Shown: positions 50,788 through 59,542 of the stretch, one piece after another | Position numbering within the stretch: the first letter of the stretch is position 1 | Layout of the letters: each line of letters starts with the position of its first letter | Origin: Flavobacterium johnsoniae UW101 | GTDB lineage: Bacteria; Bacteroidota; Bacteroidia; Flavobacteriales; Flavobacteriaceae | Direction: 5' to 3' | DNA: 64,000 bases | Assembly (NCBI RefSeq): GCF_000016645.1 | Contig: NC_009441.1 | Location: 3,348,001-3,412,000 of the forward strand | Notes under the pieces: model-generated | What the model saw: the letters and a program-made list of their open reading frames with translations, nothing else | The model's database searches: none | Told to the model about the DNA's origin: nothing | Translations under genes and position numbers: made by a program

Positions 50788-50862
50788 TTATACCGTTCCC
50801 GATGCAGATGCGCTAAACACATTGACAACAACGACAGAAGTAATAATAATTGAGATTTGCAT
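50788..50862 (-). CDS. Ile/Val leader peptide of the ilv operon
   Basis: A 24-residue open frame starting MQISIIITSVVVVNVF and ending in a TAA stop at 50788. It contains the codons ATT ATT ATT and GTC GTT GTT GTC: three Ile and four Val in runs, with more Ile and Val on either side. This composition directly before a terminator and ilvD is the mark of an amino acid attenuation leader. CGATGCA at the start codon can pair with TGCATCG near the end of the frame, giving an early stem; a ribosome stalled on Ile or Val codons would break it and free the tail to form the antiterminator. Confidence 0.85.
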   Translation of the reverse strand: MQISIIITSVVVVNVFSASASGTV

Positions 50863-50882
50863 CGCTTATTTTTTTAGTGTTA

Positions 50883-50890
50883 CAAAAGTA
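50883..50890 (-). promoter_or_regulatory. Promoter -7 box of the ilv leader
   Basis: TACTTTTG on the minus strand (50890-50883) matches TAnnTTTG and lies 20 bases before the leader ATG. The -33 position 19 bases upstream reads TTTT rather than TTTG, a weak match. It implies that ilvDBNC has its own start, apart from leuAB. Confidence 0.6.
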
Positions 50891-50972
50891 CAAAAACTTT
50901 AAGAACTAAAAAAATAAAATCTCAACATTTCTAATACTTCTTGTTATTTAATTCATTATTTTAATAAAAAAT

Positions 50973-52091
50973 CTAAACTATTGTCGATTGACCAATCGAA
51001 ACATTATCATTATTAAAATATAATAAGTCATCTTTGCTGAAAATGAAATTGGAAACAAACTCCCCTACTTCATTTGTACCAAATTTTGAATCTGGTTTTA
51101 AATCAACAGTAACAACTTCATATTCAATTGCTTTTTTAACTGCCTGAAAAACTACATTCGCTTCTTTAGTTAATCCAAAATGTTCTAACAAAAGTCCTGC
51201 AGCTAAAATCGAAGCAATTGGATTGGCAATATTTTTTCCTTTTGCTTGTGGATATGAACCATGAATTGGCTCAAACAAAGCATTTTTTTCTCCTAAAGAT
51301 ATTGATGGCAGTAAACCAATAGATCCTGTAATTACGCTGGCTTCATCAGATAAAATATCTCCAAATAAATTCTCAGTTAAAATCACATCAAATTGTTTTG
51401 GATTCAAAATCAGCTGCATTGCTGCGTTATCTACAAATAAAAAGTCCAAAATTACATCTGGATAGCTTTCGCCTACTTTTTGAACCACTTTTCTCCATAA
51501 TCTGGAAGTTTCCAAAACATTTGCTTTGTCTACCATAGTTAACTTCTTGCGTCGGTTTTGTGCCGATTTAAAAGCTAAATGTGCAATTCTCGTTATTTCT
51601 TCTTCAGAATACTCACATAAATCCGAAGCATGTGTGCCTTCATCATTTAATGTTTTTGTACCAAAATAAGCACCGCCGGTTAATTCTCTGAAAATTGTAA
51701 AATCTGCTCCTTCAATAATCTCTCTTTTTAAAGGAGAAGCATCAATTAAAGCCTTAAATGGTTTAATAGGACGAATATTGGCAAACAAACCAAGTTCTTT
51801 TCGAAGTTTTAACAAACCTTGCTCCGGACGAACTTTTGCATTTGGGTTGTTATCGTATTTTGGATCTCCAATAGCACCAAGCAAAACAGCATCAGTATTT
51901 AAACAAAGATTTAAAGTCTGCTCCGGGAGCGGGTTTCCAGTTTTGTCAATAGCGATCGCACCCATGAGTGCTTCTTCAAAAACAAATTCATGATTGTACA
52001 CTTCGCCAATAGCATATAATGCTTTTTTGGCCTGTGCAATAACTTCTGGTCCAATTCCGTCTCCTGGTAAAACTGCTATTTTCAAATTCAT
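50973..52091 (-). CDS. leuB: 3-isopropylmalate dehydrogenase
   Basis: A 372-residue NAD-dependent enzyme. It oxidatively decarboxylates 3-isopropylmalate in leucine synthesis. Family motifs are IAVLPGDGIGPEVIAQA at the N-terminus, RPEQGLLKLRKELGLFANIRPIKPF, FRELTGGAYFG, and LTENLFGDILSDEASVITGSIGLLPS, with the Asp ligands of Mg(II). It is 68 bases after leuA on the same strand, without leuC or leuD between them. Confidence 0.97.
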   Translation of the reverse strand: MNLKIAVLPGDGIGPEVIAQAKKALYAIGEVYNHEFVFEEALMGAIAIDKTGNPLPEQTLNLCLNTDAVLLGAIGDPKYDNNPNAKVRPEQGLLKLRKELGLFANIRPIKPFKALIDASPLKREIIEGADFTIFRELTGGAYFGTKTLNDEGTHASDLCEYSEEEITRIAHLAFKSAQNRRKKLTMVDKANVLETSRLWRKVVQKVGESYPDVILDFLFVDNAAMQLILNPKQFDVILTENLFGDILSDEASVITGSIGLLPSISLGEKNALFEPIHGSYPQAKGKNIANPIASILAAGLLLEHFGLTKEANVVFQAVKKAIEYEVVTVDLKPDSKFGTNEVGEFVSNFIFSKDDLLYFNNDNVSIGQSTIV

Positions 52092-52159
52092 AACGTCTCG
52101 TTCTTTATGTATTTAAATCTTTATTTTTTTCTCTTTCTTCTTGGCTCTATTGTGTTTTA

Positions 52160-53341
52160 TTAGCTTCTGATTAATTCACCTTCAATTTTAGAAGCTTCTA
52201 TAATTTGGTGAATATCTGCGTCTACTACTTCTTTTTTAATGTCAGCAAACTTCAAGAACTCAATGTAAACAGTGTCTAATTGTGTTTTTGTAAGCTCGTA
52301 ACCTACTTTTTTAGCACGGTACGCTAATGCTGCTCTTCCGCTTCTTGCAGTCAAAATGATAGAAGATTCGTTTACACCCACATCAAGCGGATCCATAATT
52401 TCGTAAGTTGCTCTGTTTTTGATAACACCATCCTGATGAATTCCAGAACTATGTGCAAAAGCATTTGCTCCAACGATAGCTTTATTTGGCTGTACAATCA
52501 TTCCCATACTTTCAGAAACTAAACGGCTCATTTCGTTTAATTCTCTTGTATTGATGTTTGTATCTAAGTTTAAGTAAGGATGTTGTTTAAAAATCATTAC
52601 CACTTCTTCAAGTGCAGTATTTCCTGCTCTTTCTCCAATACCGTTAATAGTACACTCGATTTGTCTTGCACCATTAATTGCACCTGCAATTGAGTTTGCA
52701 GTTGCCATTCCTAAATCGTTATGACAGTGGCATGAAAGGATTACGTTTTCGATTCCTTTTACGTTTTCTTTTAAATATTTAATCTTTGCTCCATATTCTT
52801 CCGGAAGACAATATCCTGTTGTGTCAGGAATATTTAATACAGTTGCACCAGATTTAATAACTTCTTCACAAACTTTTGCAAGGAAAGCATTATCAGTTCT
52901 ACCAGCATCTTCTGCGTAGAATTCTACATCTTCTACATACGATTTTGCGTGTGCTACTGCAAATTTGGCTCTTGCAATAATATCTTCAGGCGTAGTTTGT
53001 AATTTGTGGAGTATATGAGATTCAGAAGTTCCGATTCCAGTATGGATTCTAGGTTTCTTCGCGTGCTTTAAAGCAGCTGCAGCAACATCAATGTCGTTTT
53101 TCACGGCTCTTGTTAGTCCGCAGACCGTTGCATTTTCTACAATTTTACAAATCTCAGAGACCGATAAAAAATCGCCCGGACTTGACACAGGAAAACCAGC
53201 TTCGATAATATCAACTCCCATTTTGTCTAGTCGTTCTGCGATAACTAATTTTTGCTTAGTATCTAACTTGCATCCTGGAACTTGCTCACCGTCGCGTAAA
53301 GTGGTGTCAAAAATTTGAACTTTCTCTCTATTCATATTCAT
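52160..53341 (-). CDS. leuA: 2-isopropylmalate synthase, short form without regulatory domain
   Basis: A 393-residue barrel enzyme. It condenses acetyl-CoA with 2-oxoisovalerate as the first step of leucine synthesis. Motifs are [20 protein letters not shown] (metal Asp and Arg), [46 protein letters not shown] and [15 protein letters not shown]. The usual C-terminal LeuA dimer domain (residues about 400-510), which binds leucine, is missing, so feedback control by that route is not possible. This form is normal in Flavobacteriia. A TATATTTG box lies about 30 bases upstream of the ATG. Confidence 0.93.
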   Translation of the reverse strand: MNMNREKVQIFDTTLRDGEQVPGCKLDTKQKLVIAERLDKMGVDIIEAGFPVSSPGDFLSVSEICKIVENATVCGLTRAVKNDIDVAAAALKHAKKPRIHTGIGTSESHILHKLQTTPEDIIARAKFAVAHAKSYVEDVEFYAEDAGRTDNAFLAKVCEEVIKSGATVLNIPDTTGYCLPEEYGAKIKYLKENVKGIENVILSCHCHNDLGMATANSIAGAINGARQIECTINGIGERAGNTALEEVVMIFKQHPYLNLDTNINTRELNEMSRLVSESMGMIVQPNKAIVGANAFAHSSGIHQDGVIKNRATYEIMDPLDVGVNESSIILTARSGRAALAYRAKKVGYELTKTQLDTVYIEFLKFADIKKEVVDADIHQIIEASKIEGELIRS

Positions 53342-53370
53342 TTATTTAATGTAATTTCACATCTTGATAA

Positions 53371-53400
53371 CAAATATATATTGTACAATCGCAGTACGAA
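53371..53400 (-). promoter_or_regulatory. Promoter of leuA
   Basis: On the minus strand, TTCG (53400-53397), 18-19 bases, then TATATTTG (53378-53371). One mismatch in the -33 element. Leader of about 23 bases. No leader peptide is visible here, unlike at ilvD. Confidence 0.55.
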
Positions 53401-53490
53401 ATTCATTTTAATGAAATTATACTGTTCATAACACAATTTATAACGAGTTAAATATTTAATAATCAATAAGTTATATTATTATTTTTTACA

Positions 53491-55035
53491 ATGGCTAACC
53501 ATCAAAAAGATTTCTTATTTGTTCTGATAAAATCACTTTCCAAATCTGAAAAAAGGCAGTTTAAAATTTTTGCAAGCCGATTAGAGACCAGCTCGAATAC
53601 GAAATTCATTGAACTATTCAACATTTTAGATAAGTCTGAAACGTATGATGAAAAGCTTATTTTAAAGAGCGGAAGCATCAAAAAAGTTCAGCTATCTAAT
53701 TTAAAATCATACCTATACAAACAAATCTTAGTTAGTATTCGTTTAAATATTCCGAGCCAGAATATTCGTTATCAATTACGCGAACAAATTGATTTTGCTG
53801 TTATACTATATAATAAAGGACTTTATAAACAGAGTTTAAAAATTCTTGACAAAACAAAACAGCAGGCTTTAGAAAATGACGAAAAATATATGGCATATGA
53901 AATTGTCGAGTTCGAAAAGCTGATAGAATCACAATATATTACGAGAAGTATCCAAGGCCGTGCCGACGAATTGGTTGTTCAGGCCAAAGAATTAAATTAC
54001 CGAAATACTATTTCGAGCAAATTATCGAATCTTTCGCTTCAATTATACGGAATCATGCTGAAAACAGGTTACGTAAAAAGCGATGAGGAGTATAAATATA
54101 TTGATGATTATTTCAATAAGCACATTGCCAAACTAGACGAAACTAAATTTGGTTTCCGTGAAAAGTATTGGTTTTACAATGCTAATTTATGGCGAAGCTT
54201 CTTAGTTCAGGACTTTTTAGCGAGTTATAAATTTGCTTACAAATGGGTACAGCTTTTTTATGACAACCCAAATATGATTTACCTGAATCCGGTATTTTTC
54301 TTAAAAGGAAACCATTATTTTCTGGAATCGCTTTATATGTTGAAATATACATCCAATTTCAAAAAATATCTTTCGCTGTTAGAAGAAACAATTCAGGATC
54401 CGAGATTTCCTGTAAATGATAATCTTGCTTCGCTGTCATTTTTATACTTATACAATAACAAACTGAATCTGCATATTCTGGAAGGGACTTTTGCCGAAAG
54501 TGAATATCTGATTCCAGAGATTTTAGAAAAACTGAAAGTACACAGCGACCACCTTGATGAACATCACGAAATGTTATTTTTCTACAAAATTGCTTCTATT
54601 TATTTTGGAAATGAAAAGTATAACGAATGTATTTTCTATCTTGACAAAATCATCAATAATAAAAACTTAACTATGCGCGAAGATTTAATGTGCTTTGCAA
54701 GGCTATTGTCGCTGATTGCGCATTATGAACTAGGAAAAGATTATTATTTAGAAAATCACCTGAAAAGCACGTATAAGTTTTTATTAAAAATGAATGACTT
54801 ACACGAAGTTCAAAAAGAGATTATCAAGTTTTTAAGAAACCTGAATAACTTCTACCCTGCTGATATTAAAAAGGAATTCAAAAAAATGCATGCCCGTTTC
54901 GTAGAACTTGAAAAGAATACTTACGAAAAAAGAGCTTTCTTATACCTGGATATTATTTCGTGGCTGGAAAGCAAAATTGAAAATAGAAAAATTGCTGATA
55001 TTATTAAGGAAAAGGCGAAATTGAATAGCCGATAA
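53491..55035 (+). CDS. Conserved helical protein of unknown function
   Basis: A 514-residue cytoplasmic protein. MANHQKDFLFVLIKSLSKSEKRQFKIFASRLETSSNTKFIELFNILDKSETYDEKLI is the characteristic start. The whole protein is helical with repeated Tyr-rich segments (YNKGLYKQSLKILDKTKQQAL; KYNECIFYLDKIINNKNL), which look like degenerate TPR units. No enzyme motif is seen. It is transcribed away from leuA. Similar proteins seem common in Bacteroidota; I cannot name the family or a function. Confidence 0.8.
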   Translation: MANHQKDFLFVLIKSLSKSEKRQFKIFASRLETSSNTKFIELFNILDKSETYDEKLILKSGSIKKVQLSNLKSYLYKQILVSIRLNIPSQNIRYQLREQIDFAVILYNKGLYKQSLKILDKTKQQALENDEKYMAYEIVEFEKLIESQYITRSIQGRADELVVQAKELNYRNTISSKLSNLSLQLYGIMLKTGYVKSDEEYKYIDDYFNKHIAKLDETKFGFREKYWFYNANLWRSFLVQDFLASYKFAYKWVQLFYDNPNMIYLNPVFFLKGNHYFLESLYMLKYTSNFKKYLSLLEETIQDPRFPVNDNLASLSFLYLYNNKLNLHILEGTFAESEYLIPEILEKLKVHSDHLDEHHEMLFFYKIASIYFGNEKYNECIFYLDKIINNKNLTMREDLMCFARLLSLIAHYELGKDYYLENHLKSTYKFLLKMNDLHEVQKEIIKFLRNLNNFYPADIKKEFKKMHARFVELEKNTYEKRAFLYLDIISWLESKIENRKIADIIKEKAKLNSR

Positions 55036-55061
55036 ATCTTCCGATAAAAAAAACAAACTTC

Positions 55062-55093
55062 AATAAAAAAGCCTTGAATTTCAAGGCTTTTAG
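55062..55093. terminator. Terminator after the 53491 gene
   Basis: AAAAAAGCCTTGAA and TTCAAGGCTTTT form a 10-bp stem with flanking A and T runs. Confidence 0.8.
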
Positions 55094-55121
55094 TCATTTC
55101 GACAAAACTGTACCAAAAACC

Positions 55122-55154
55122 AAACCCGACAGGTTTTAAAAACCTGTCGGGTTT
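55122..55154. repeat. Dispersed palindromic repeat, CCCGACAGG type, copy 2
   Basis: AAACCCGACAGGTTTT and AAAACCTGTCGGGTTT form a perfect 16-bp inverted repeat. Nearly the same as 3537-3569. It follows an ordinary terminator after the 53491 gene. Confidence 0.8.
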
Positions 55155-55161
55155 ACTAACG

Positions 55162-55214
55162 TAAAAATCCCAAATTCCTCCTGATAACTATCGGGATGGA
55201 ATTTGGGATTTTGT
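55162..55214. terminator. Long hairpin downstream of the first M1 peptidase gene
   Basis: AAAATCCCAAATTCC pairs with GGAATTTGGGATTTT across about 20 bases that contain a second small stem (CCTGATAACTATCGGG). It closes the minus-strand M1 peptidase unit. Confidence 0.7.
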
Positions 55215-55234
55215 ATATTGAAAATTAAAAGAAT

Positions 55235-56890
55235 TTATTCTACAATATTAGAAGTCGTAACATAAAAATCTTTATCAACTTCTATTTTTCTGTCTTCATT
55301 ATCTGTTTTTACTGACTGCCATTCTGTTGTTGGTTTCAGCCAGGTTTCAACACCGTTTAATTTTACTCTTACCGGCATATCAAATTTAGAAACACAGTTT
55401 GTCCAGTGGTACCCGAAAGTTCCGTTTTTAAACATATATTCAAAAACCGGAATTTGAGTTGTAGTTAAATATTGAGCAAAAACTCTGTTGAAGTTAATTC
55501 CGGATTGTTCGTTAATATAATCCTGAATTTGTTTACCAGTAACCGTTTGATGGTAAAACGTTTTGTTCATGCCTCTTAAAATCGATTTCCATTTAGCATC
55601 ATCATTTATTACCTGACGAATCATATGAAGCATTGTAGCTCCTTTTGGATACATATCGCCAGAACCTTCATTGTTTACATCATAATGTCCGATGATTGGA
55701 GTATCATTTTTAATATTTTTTCTACATCCAATTACATATTCTGCTCCGGCATCTTTTCCATAATAATACTCCACAAAAAGACTTTCAGAATAGTTTGTAA
55801 AACTCTCGTGAACCCACATATCAGCAATATCTTTGTAAGTAATATTGTTAGCGTACCATTCGTGACCCGATTCGTGAATGATGATAAAATCAAACTTTAA
55901 TCCCCAGCCCGTTCCGCTTAAATCACGCCCTAAATAACCGTTTTTATATTGATTTCCGTATGTAACAGAACTTTGGTGCTCCATTCCTAAATACGGAACT
56001 TCAACCAATTTATAACTGTCTTCGTAGAACGGATAAGGCCCGAACCAGTTTTCAAAAGCTTTCAGCATTTTTGGCGCATCTTTAAACTGCTCTTTCGCCA
56101 AAGCCAGATTGTCTCTTAAAACATAATAATTACAGTCTAAATTTCCTTTTTCGCCTTTAAAAACTTCTGAAAAATTAACGTAATCACCAATATTGATGTT
56201 TACACCGTAATTATTGATAGGATTGGCAACATACCAATTGAAAGTTTTCGTTCCGTCTTTTTCTTTTTTAACGCTTTGTAATCTTCCGTTAGAAACCTCT
56301 GTTAAATCTCCCGGAACATTAACGCTGATAAGCATATTTTCTACTTCATCATACATATGGTCTTTACACGGCCACCAAACGCTCGCTCCTAAACCCTGGC
56401 AAGATGTAGCAATAAAATCTTTTCCGTTTTTATCTTTTTTCCAAGAAAAACCGCCGTCCCATGGTGCTCTTACCGCTTCTTTAGGTTTTCCGTTAAATGA
56501 TACTACAATTTCTTTTGTATCGCCAACTTTTTGTTTTTCGTTTAAAGTGATGAAAAATGCGTTTCCGTCTCTTTCAAATTTTAATTCTTTTCCGTTCTGC
56601 GTTACTTTAGTAATGTTCATTGGTTCCTGCAAATCAATCTGCATACGGTTATTTTCTGTTAAAACAGTATAACGAACTGTATTAGAACCTGAGATTGATT
56701 TTTCTTTTGGATTCACTTTTACATCAAGGTGATAATATTTCAAATCCCACCAAGCTCTTTCTTTTGTGATGCTTCCGCGTAAAGTATCCTGATGTGTAAA
56801 AACGGTTTCTGACTTATTTAAAAGTCCCTGAGCATTGGCAGTAAAACCAATTAGAAAAGCAGTTAAAATGCTTCCAAAGTAATTTTTCAT
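55235..56890 (-). CDS. M1 family zinc metallopeptidase, tandem copy A
   Basis: A 551-residue secreted peptidase with a signal peptide (MKNYFGSILTAFLIGFTANAQ). The N-terminal beta domain reads ERAWWDLKYYHLDVKVNPKEKSISGSNTVRYTV; the exopeptidase motif GMEHQSSVTYGNQY is the M1 G-x-M-E-N region; zinc is held by HESGHEW near residue 337 with Glu 18 residues later in HESFTNYSESL. All are intact. M1 enzymes cut N-terminal residues from peptides; the family includes leukotriene A4 hydrolase-like and bacterial aminopeptidases. Copy B at 57047 is the same length and highly similar. Confidence 0.92.
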   Translation of the reverse strand: MKNYFGSILTAFLIGFTANAQGLLNKSETVFTHQDTLRGSITKERAWWDLKYYHLDVKVNPKEKSISGSNTVRYTVLTENNRMQIDLQEPMNITKVTQNGKELKFERDGNAFFITLNEKQKVGDTKEIVVSFNGKPKEAVRAPWDGGFSWKKDKNGKDFIATSCQGLGASVWWPCKDHMYDEVENMLISVNVPGDLTEVSNGRLQSVKKEKDGTKTFNWYVANPINNYGVNINIGDYVNFSEVFKGEKGNLDCNYYVLRDNLALAKEQFKDAPKMLKAFENWFGPYPFYEDSYKLVEVPYLGMEHQSSVTYGNQYKNGYLGRDLSGTGWGLKFDFIIIHESGHEWYANNITYKDIADMWVHESFTNYSESLFVEYYYGKDAGAEYVIGCRKNIKNDTPIIGHYDVNNEGSGDMYPKGATMLHMIRQVINDDAKWKSILRGMNKTFYHQTVTGKQIQDYINEQSGINFNRVFAQYLTTTQIPVFEYMFKNGTFGYHWTNCVSKFDMPVRVKLNGVETWLKPTTEWQSVKTDNEDRKIEVDKDFYVTTSNIVE

Positions 56891-56991
56891 TGGTTAGAAT
56901 TATAAAATAAATAAAGTATTCGAACTTAATCTGTCACAAATGTAAACATTCGGATTAAGAATTCTAAAATTTTATGATTTCTTCATAAAAA

Positions 56992-57028
56992 ACAAACCCA
57001 ATAAATAAGAAATTTATTGGGTTTCATT
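56992..57028. terminator. Terminator between the M1 peptidase genes
   Basis: AAACCCAATAAAT (56994-57006) pairs with ATTTATTGGGTTT (57012-57024), downstream of copy B on the minus strand. It separates the two copies, and a TACATTTG box for copy A (56944-56937, minus) follows. So each copy is its own unit. Confidence 0.7.
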
Positions 57029-57046
57029 TTTAGTTATTTTAAAAAC

Positions 57047-58702
57047 TTAATTAGTGATATTAGATTCAATCACATAAAAGTTTTTATCTACAGTTAAAAC
57101 TGTTTTTTCGCTGTTTAAATCTTTCGCCTGCCAATCTGATGTTGGTTTTAGCCAGGTTTCTACACCGTTTAAAATGACCTTTAAAGGAAGATCAAAATTT
57201 TCCTGACAATTAATCCAGTGATACGCTAATTTTTGATTTTTAAAATAATATTCAAAAACAGGCACCTGAGGCGTTCTTAAATACTGATTAAAAACCGCAC
57301 TGAAATCAATTCCAGATTCTTTACTAATATAGTCTTCAATCTGTTTTGTGGTAACGGTTTGATGATAAAACGTTTTGTTCATACCGCGAAGAATCGCTTT
57401 AAATTTTGCATCATCATTAATCACCTGACGAATCGTGTGAATCATATTAGCGCCTTTCGGGTACATATCGCCAGAACCTTCTCTGTTTACATCATAATGC
57501 CCAATAATAGGTTCTTTATTCGCAATCATTTTTCTAATTCCTCTAGCGTATTCATTTGCAGCATCTTTTCCATAATAATATTCTATAAAAAGAACTTCTG
57601 AATATGTCGTAAAACTTTCATGAATCCACATATCGGCAATGTCTTTATAGGTAATATTATTAGCAAACCATTCATGACCCGATTCATGAATAATGATATA
57701 ATCAAATTTCAATCCCCAGCCTGTTCCGCTTATATCATGTCCGTTATGACCGTTTTGGTAATTGTTCCCGTAAGTTACCGAGCTTTGATGTTCCATGCCT
57801 AAATACGGAACTTCGACCAATTTGTAACTGTCTTCGTAAAACGGATAAGGTCCAAACCAGCTTTCAAAAGCTTTAAGCATTTTAGGAGCATCTTTAAACT
57901 GTTCTTTTGCTTTAGCCAGATTATCTCTCAAAACATAATAATTACAATCTAAATCGCCTTTTTCTCCTTTAAATTTTTCTGAGAAATTAACGTAATCCCC
58001 AATATTGATATTTACGCCGTAATTGTTAATTGGATTAGCGACATACCAATTGAAAGTTTTAGTTCCATCTTTTTGTTTTTTAACGCTTTGCAGCCTTCCA
58101 TTTGAAACATCAGTTAAATTCCCAGGAACATTTACGCTGATCAGCATATTCTCTACTTCATCGTACATATGGTCTTTACAAGGCCACCAAACACTCGCAC
58201 CTAATCCCTGACAAGATGAAGCGATAAAATCTTTTCCGTTTTTATCTTTCTGCCAGGTTATTCCGCCATCCCAAGGGGGACGTACGGCTTCTTTTGGAAC
58301 TCCTCCAAATGAAACGATAATTTCTTTCGTTTCTCCAGCTTTTTGATTTTCTGATAAAGTAATAAAGAAAGCATTTCCGTCTCTTTCAAACTTTAAATCT
58401 TTTCCATTCTGCGTTACTTTCGTAATGTTCATCGGTTCCTGCAAATCAATCTGCATACGGTTGTATTCATTTAAAACCGTATAACGGACAGTATTAGTTC
58501 CGGAAATGGTTCTATCTGTCGGATTCACCTTAATGTCAAGATGATAATATTTCAAATCCCACCAGGCTCTTTCTTTTGTAATACTTCCGCGTAAGCTATC
58601 CTGATGTGTAAAAACAGTTTCTGACTTATTTAAAAGTCCTTGGGCATTGGCTGCAAAACCAATTAGAAAAGCTGTTATAACACTTCCAAAGTATTTTTTC
58701 AT
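57047..58702 (-). CDS. M1 family zinc metallopeptidase, tandem copy B
   Basis: A 551-residue paralogue of copy A, with the same signal peptide type (MKKYFGSVITAFLIGFAANAQ) and the same motifs (GMEHQSSVTYGNNY, HESGHEW near 337, HESFTTYSEVL). The two copies align without gaps over nearly the full length; the differences cluster in residues 350-551, the helical C-terminal part that shapes the substrate pocket. Specificity may thus differ. A separate terminator lies after it, so the two are independent units. Confidence 0.92.
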   Translation of the reverse strand: MKKYFGSVITAFLIGFAANAQGLLNKSETVFTHQDSLRGSITKERAWWDLKYYHLDIKVNPTDRTISGTNTVRYTVLNEYNRMQIDLQEPMNITKVTQNGKDLKFERDGNAFFITLSENQKAGETKEIIVSFGGVPKEAVRPPWDGGITWQKDKNGKDFIASSCQGLGASVWWPCKDHMYDEVENMLISVNVPGNLTDVSNGRLQSVKKQKDGTKTFNWYVANPINNYGVNINIGDYVNFSEKFKGEKGDLDCNYYVLRDNLAKAKEQFKDAPKMLKAFESWFGPYPFYEDSYKLVEVPYLGMEHQSSVTYGNNYQNGHNGHDISGTGWGLKFDYIIIHESGHEWFANNITYKDIADMWIHESFTTYSEVLFIEYYYGKDAANEYARGIRKMIANKEPIIGHYDVNREGSGDMYPKGANMIHTIRQVINDDAKFKAILRGMNKTFYHQTVTTKQIEDYISKESGIDFSAVFNQYLRTPQVPVFEYYFKNQKLAYHWINCQENFDLPLKVILNGVETWLKPTSDWQAKDLNSEKTVLTVDKNFYVIESNITN

Positions 58703-58818
58703 TATATAAATTAAGTTTTGAATTAGTTATAATATTAGTATACATTTCCAATTTATGTTACAAAATTAGTATTCATATATAGTTTTGTTTTCTATTTTAG
58801 CTAAAATTTTCCTGTTTT

Positions 58819-59517
58819 ATGAAATTTAGTTCGTTTTTATATCTTTTCACATTTCTGTATTCAATAAATAATCATTCACAGACATTTTCAATTCCGAAAA
58901 CTAGTGAAAAAATAAAAATCGACGGAGATTTAACCGATTGGAAAACACCTTTTTTAGGTCCTTTTGTAATTCATAATTCAGGAGAAAAAGCAAAACAAAA
59001 TACAATGGTTTCACTTTCGTGGAATGATGAATACCTTTTTATTGCTTATCGCTCAGCAGATTCTCAAATAGTAGGAAAACCTCAAAAGAAAGATTCTAAA
59101 ATCTATGAAACTGATGATTTGGTAGAAATATTCATTGATCCTGACGGAGATGGGAAAAATTATTTGGAAATTGGTGTAAATGCATTTTCTGCTAATTACG
59201 ATATGCTTATTAAATGTATTTCACCAGAATGCGGAGGCTGGAAAACAGATATGAATTTTGATATTGAAGGATTTGAAGCTGTCAGTAAAATCACTTCTGA
59301 AGGTTTTGATACCGAAATAAAAATCCCTTTTTCAAGCTTAGAAAAAATTGAAAACAGCCATTTTTTAAAACCAAAGATCGGTACAAAATGGAAGGCGAAT
59401 ATTTTTAGGATTGATTACGGTAATACAACCGAATACCTTGCTTTACAGCCTTATAAAAGTTTAAAATTTGGATTTCATCAACCGCAGGAATTTGCAGTTT
59501 TTGAGTTTGTGGAGTGA
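58819..59517 (+). CDS. Secreted carbohydrate-binding family 9-like protein
   Basis: A 232-residue protein with an N-terminal signal (MKFSSFLYLFTFLYSINNHSQ). The rest is one CBM9-like domain: TSEKIKIDGDLTDWKTPFLGPFVIH, then TMVSLSWNDEYLFIAYRSADSQIVG, DDLVEIFIDPDGDGKNYLEIGVNAFSANYD (the E-x-x-I-D-P-D-G-D signature) and a final strand LKFGFHQPQEFAVFEFVE. It probably binds glycans on the cell surface or in the periplasm. A TAGTTTTG box (58780-58787) lies upstream. Divergent to the M1 peptidase copy B. Confidence 0.88.
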   Translation: MKFSSFLYLFTFLYSINNHSQTFSIPKTSEKIKIDGDLTDWKTPFLGPFVIHNSGEKAKQNTMVSLSWNDEYLFIAYRSADSQIVGKPQKKDSKIYETDDLVEIFIDPDGDGKNYLEIGVNAFSANYDMLIKCISPECGGWKTDMNFDIEGFEAVSKITSEGFDTEIKIPFSSLEKIENSHFLKPKIGTKWKANIFRIDYGNTTEYLALQPYKSLKFGFHQPQEFAVFEFVE

Positions 59518-59542
59518 TAAATTTGTTTAATCGTTTATCTGG

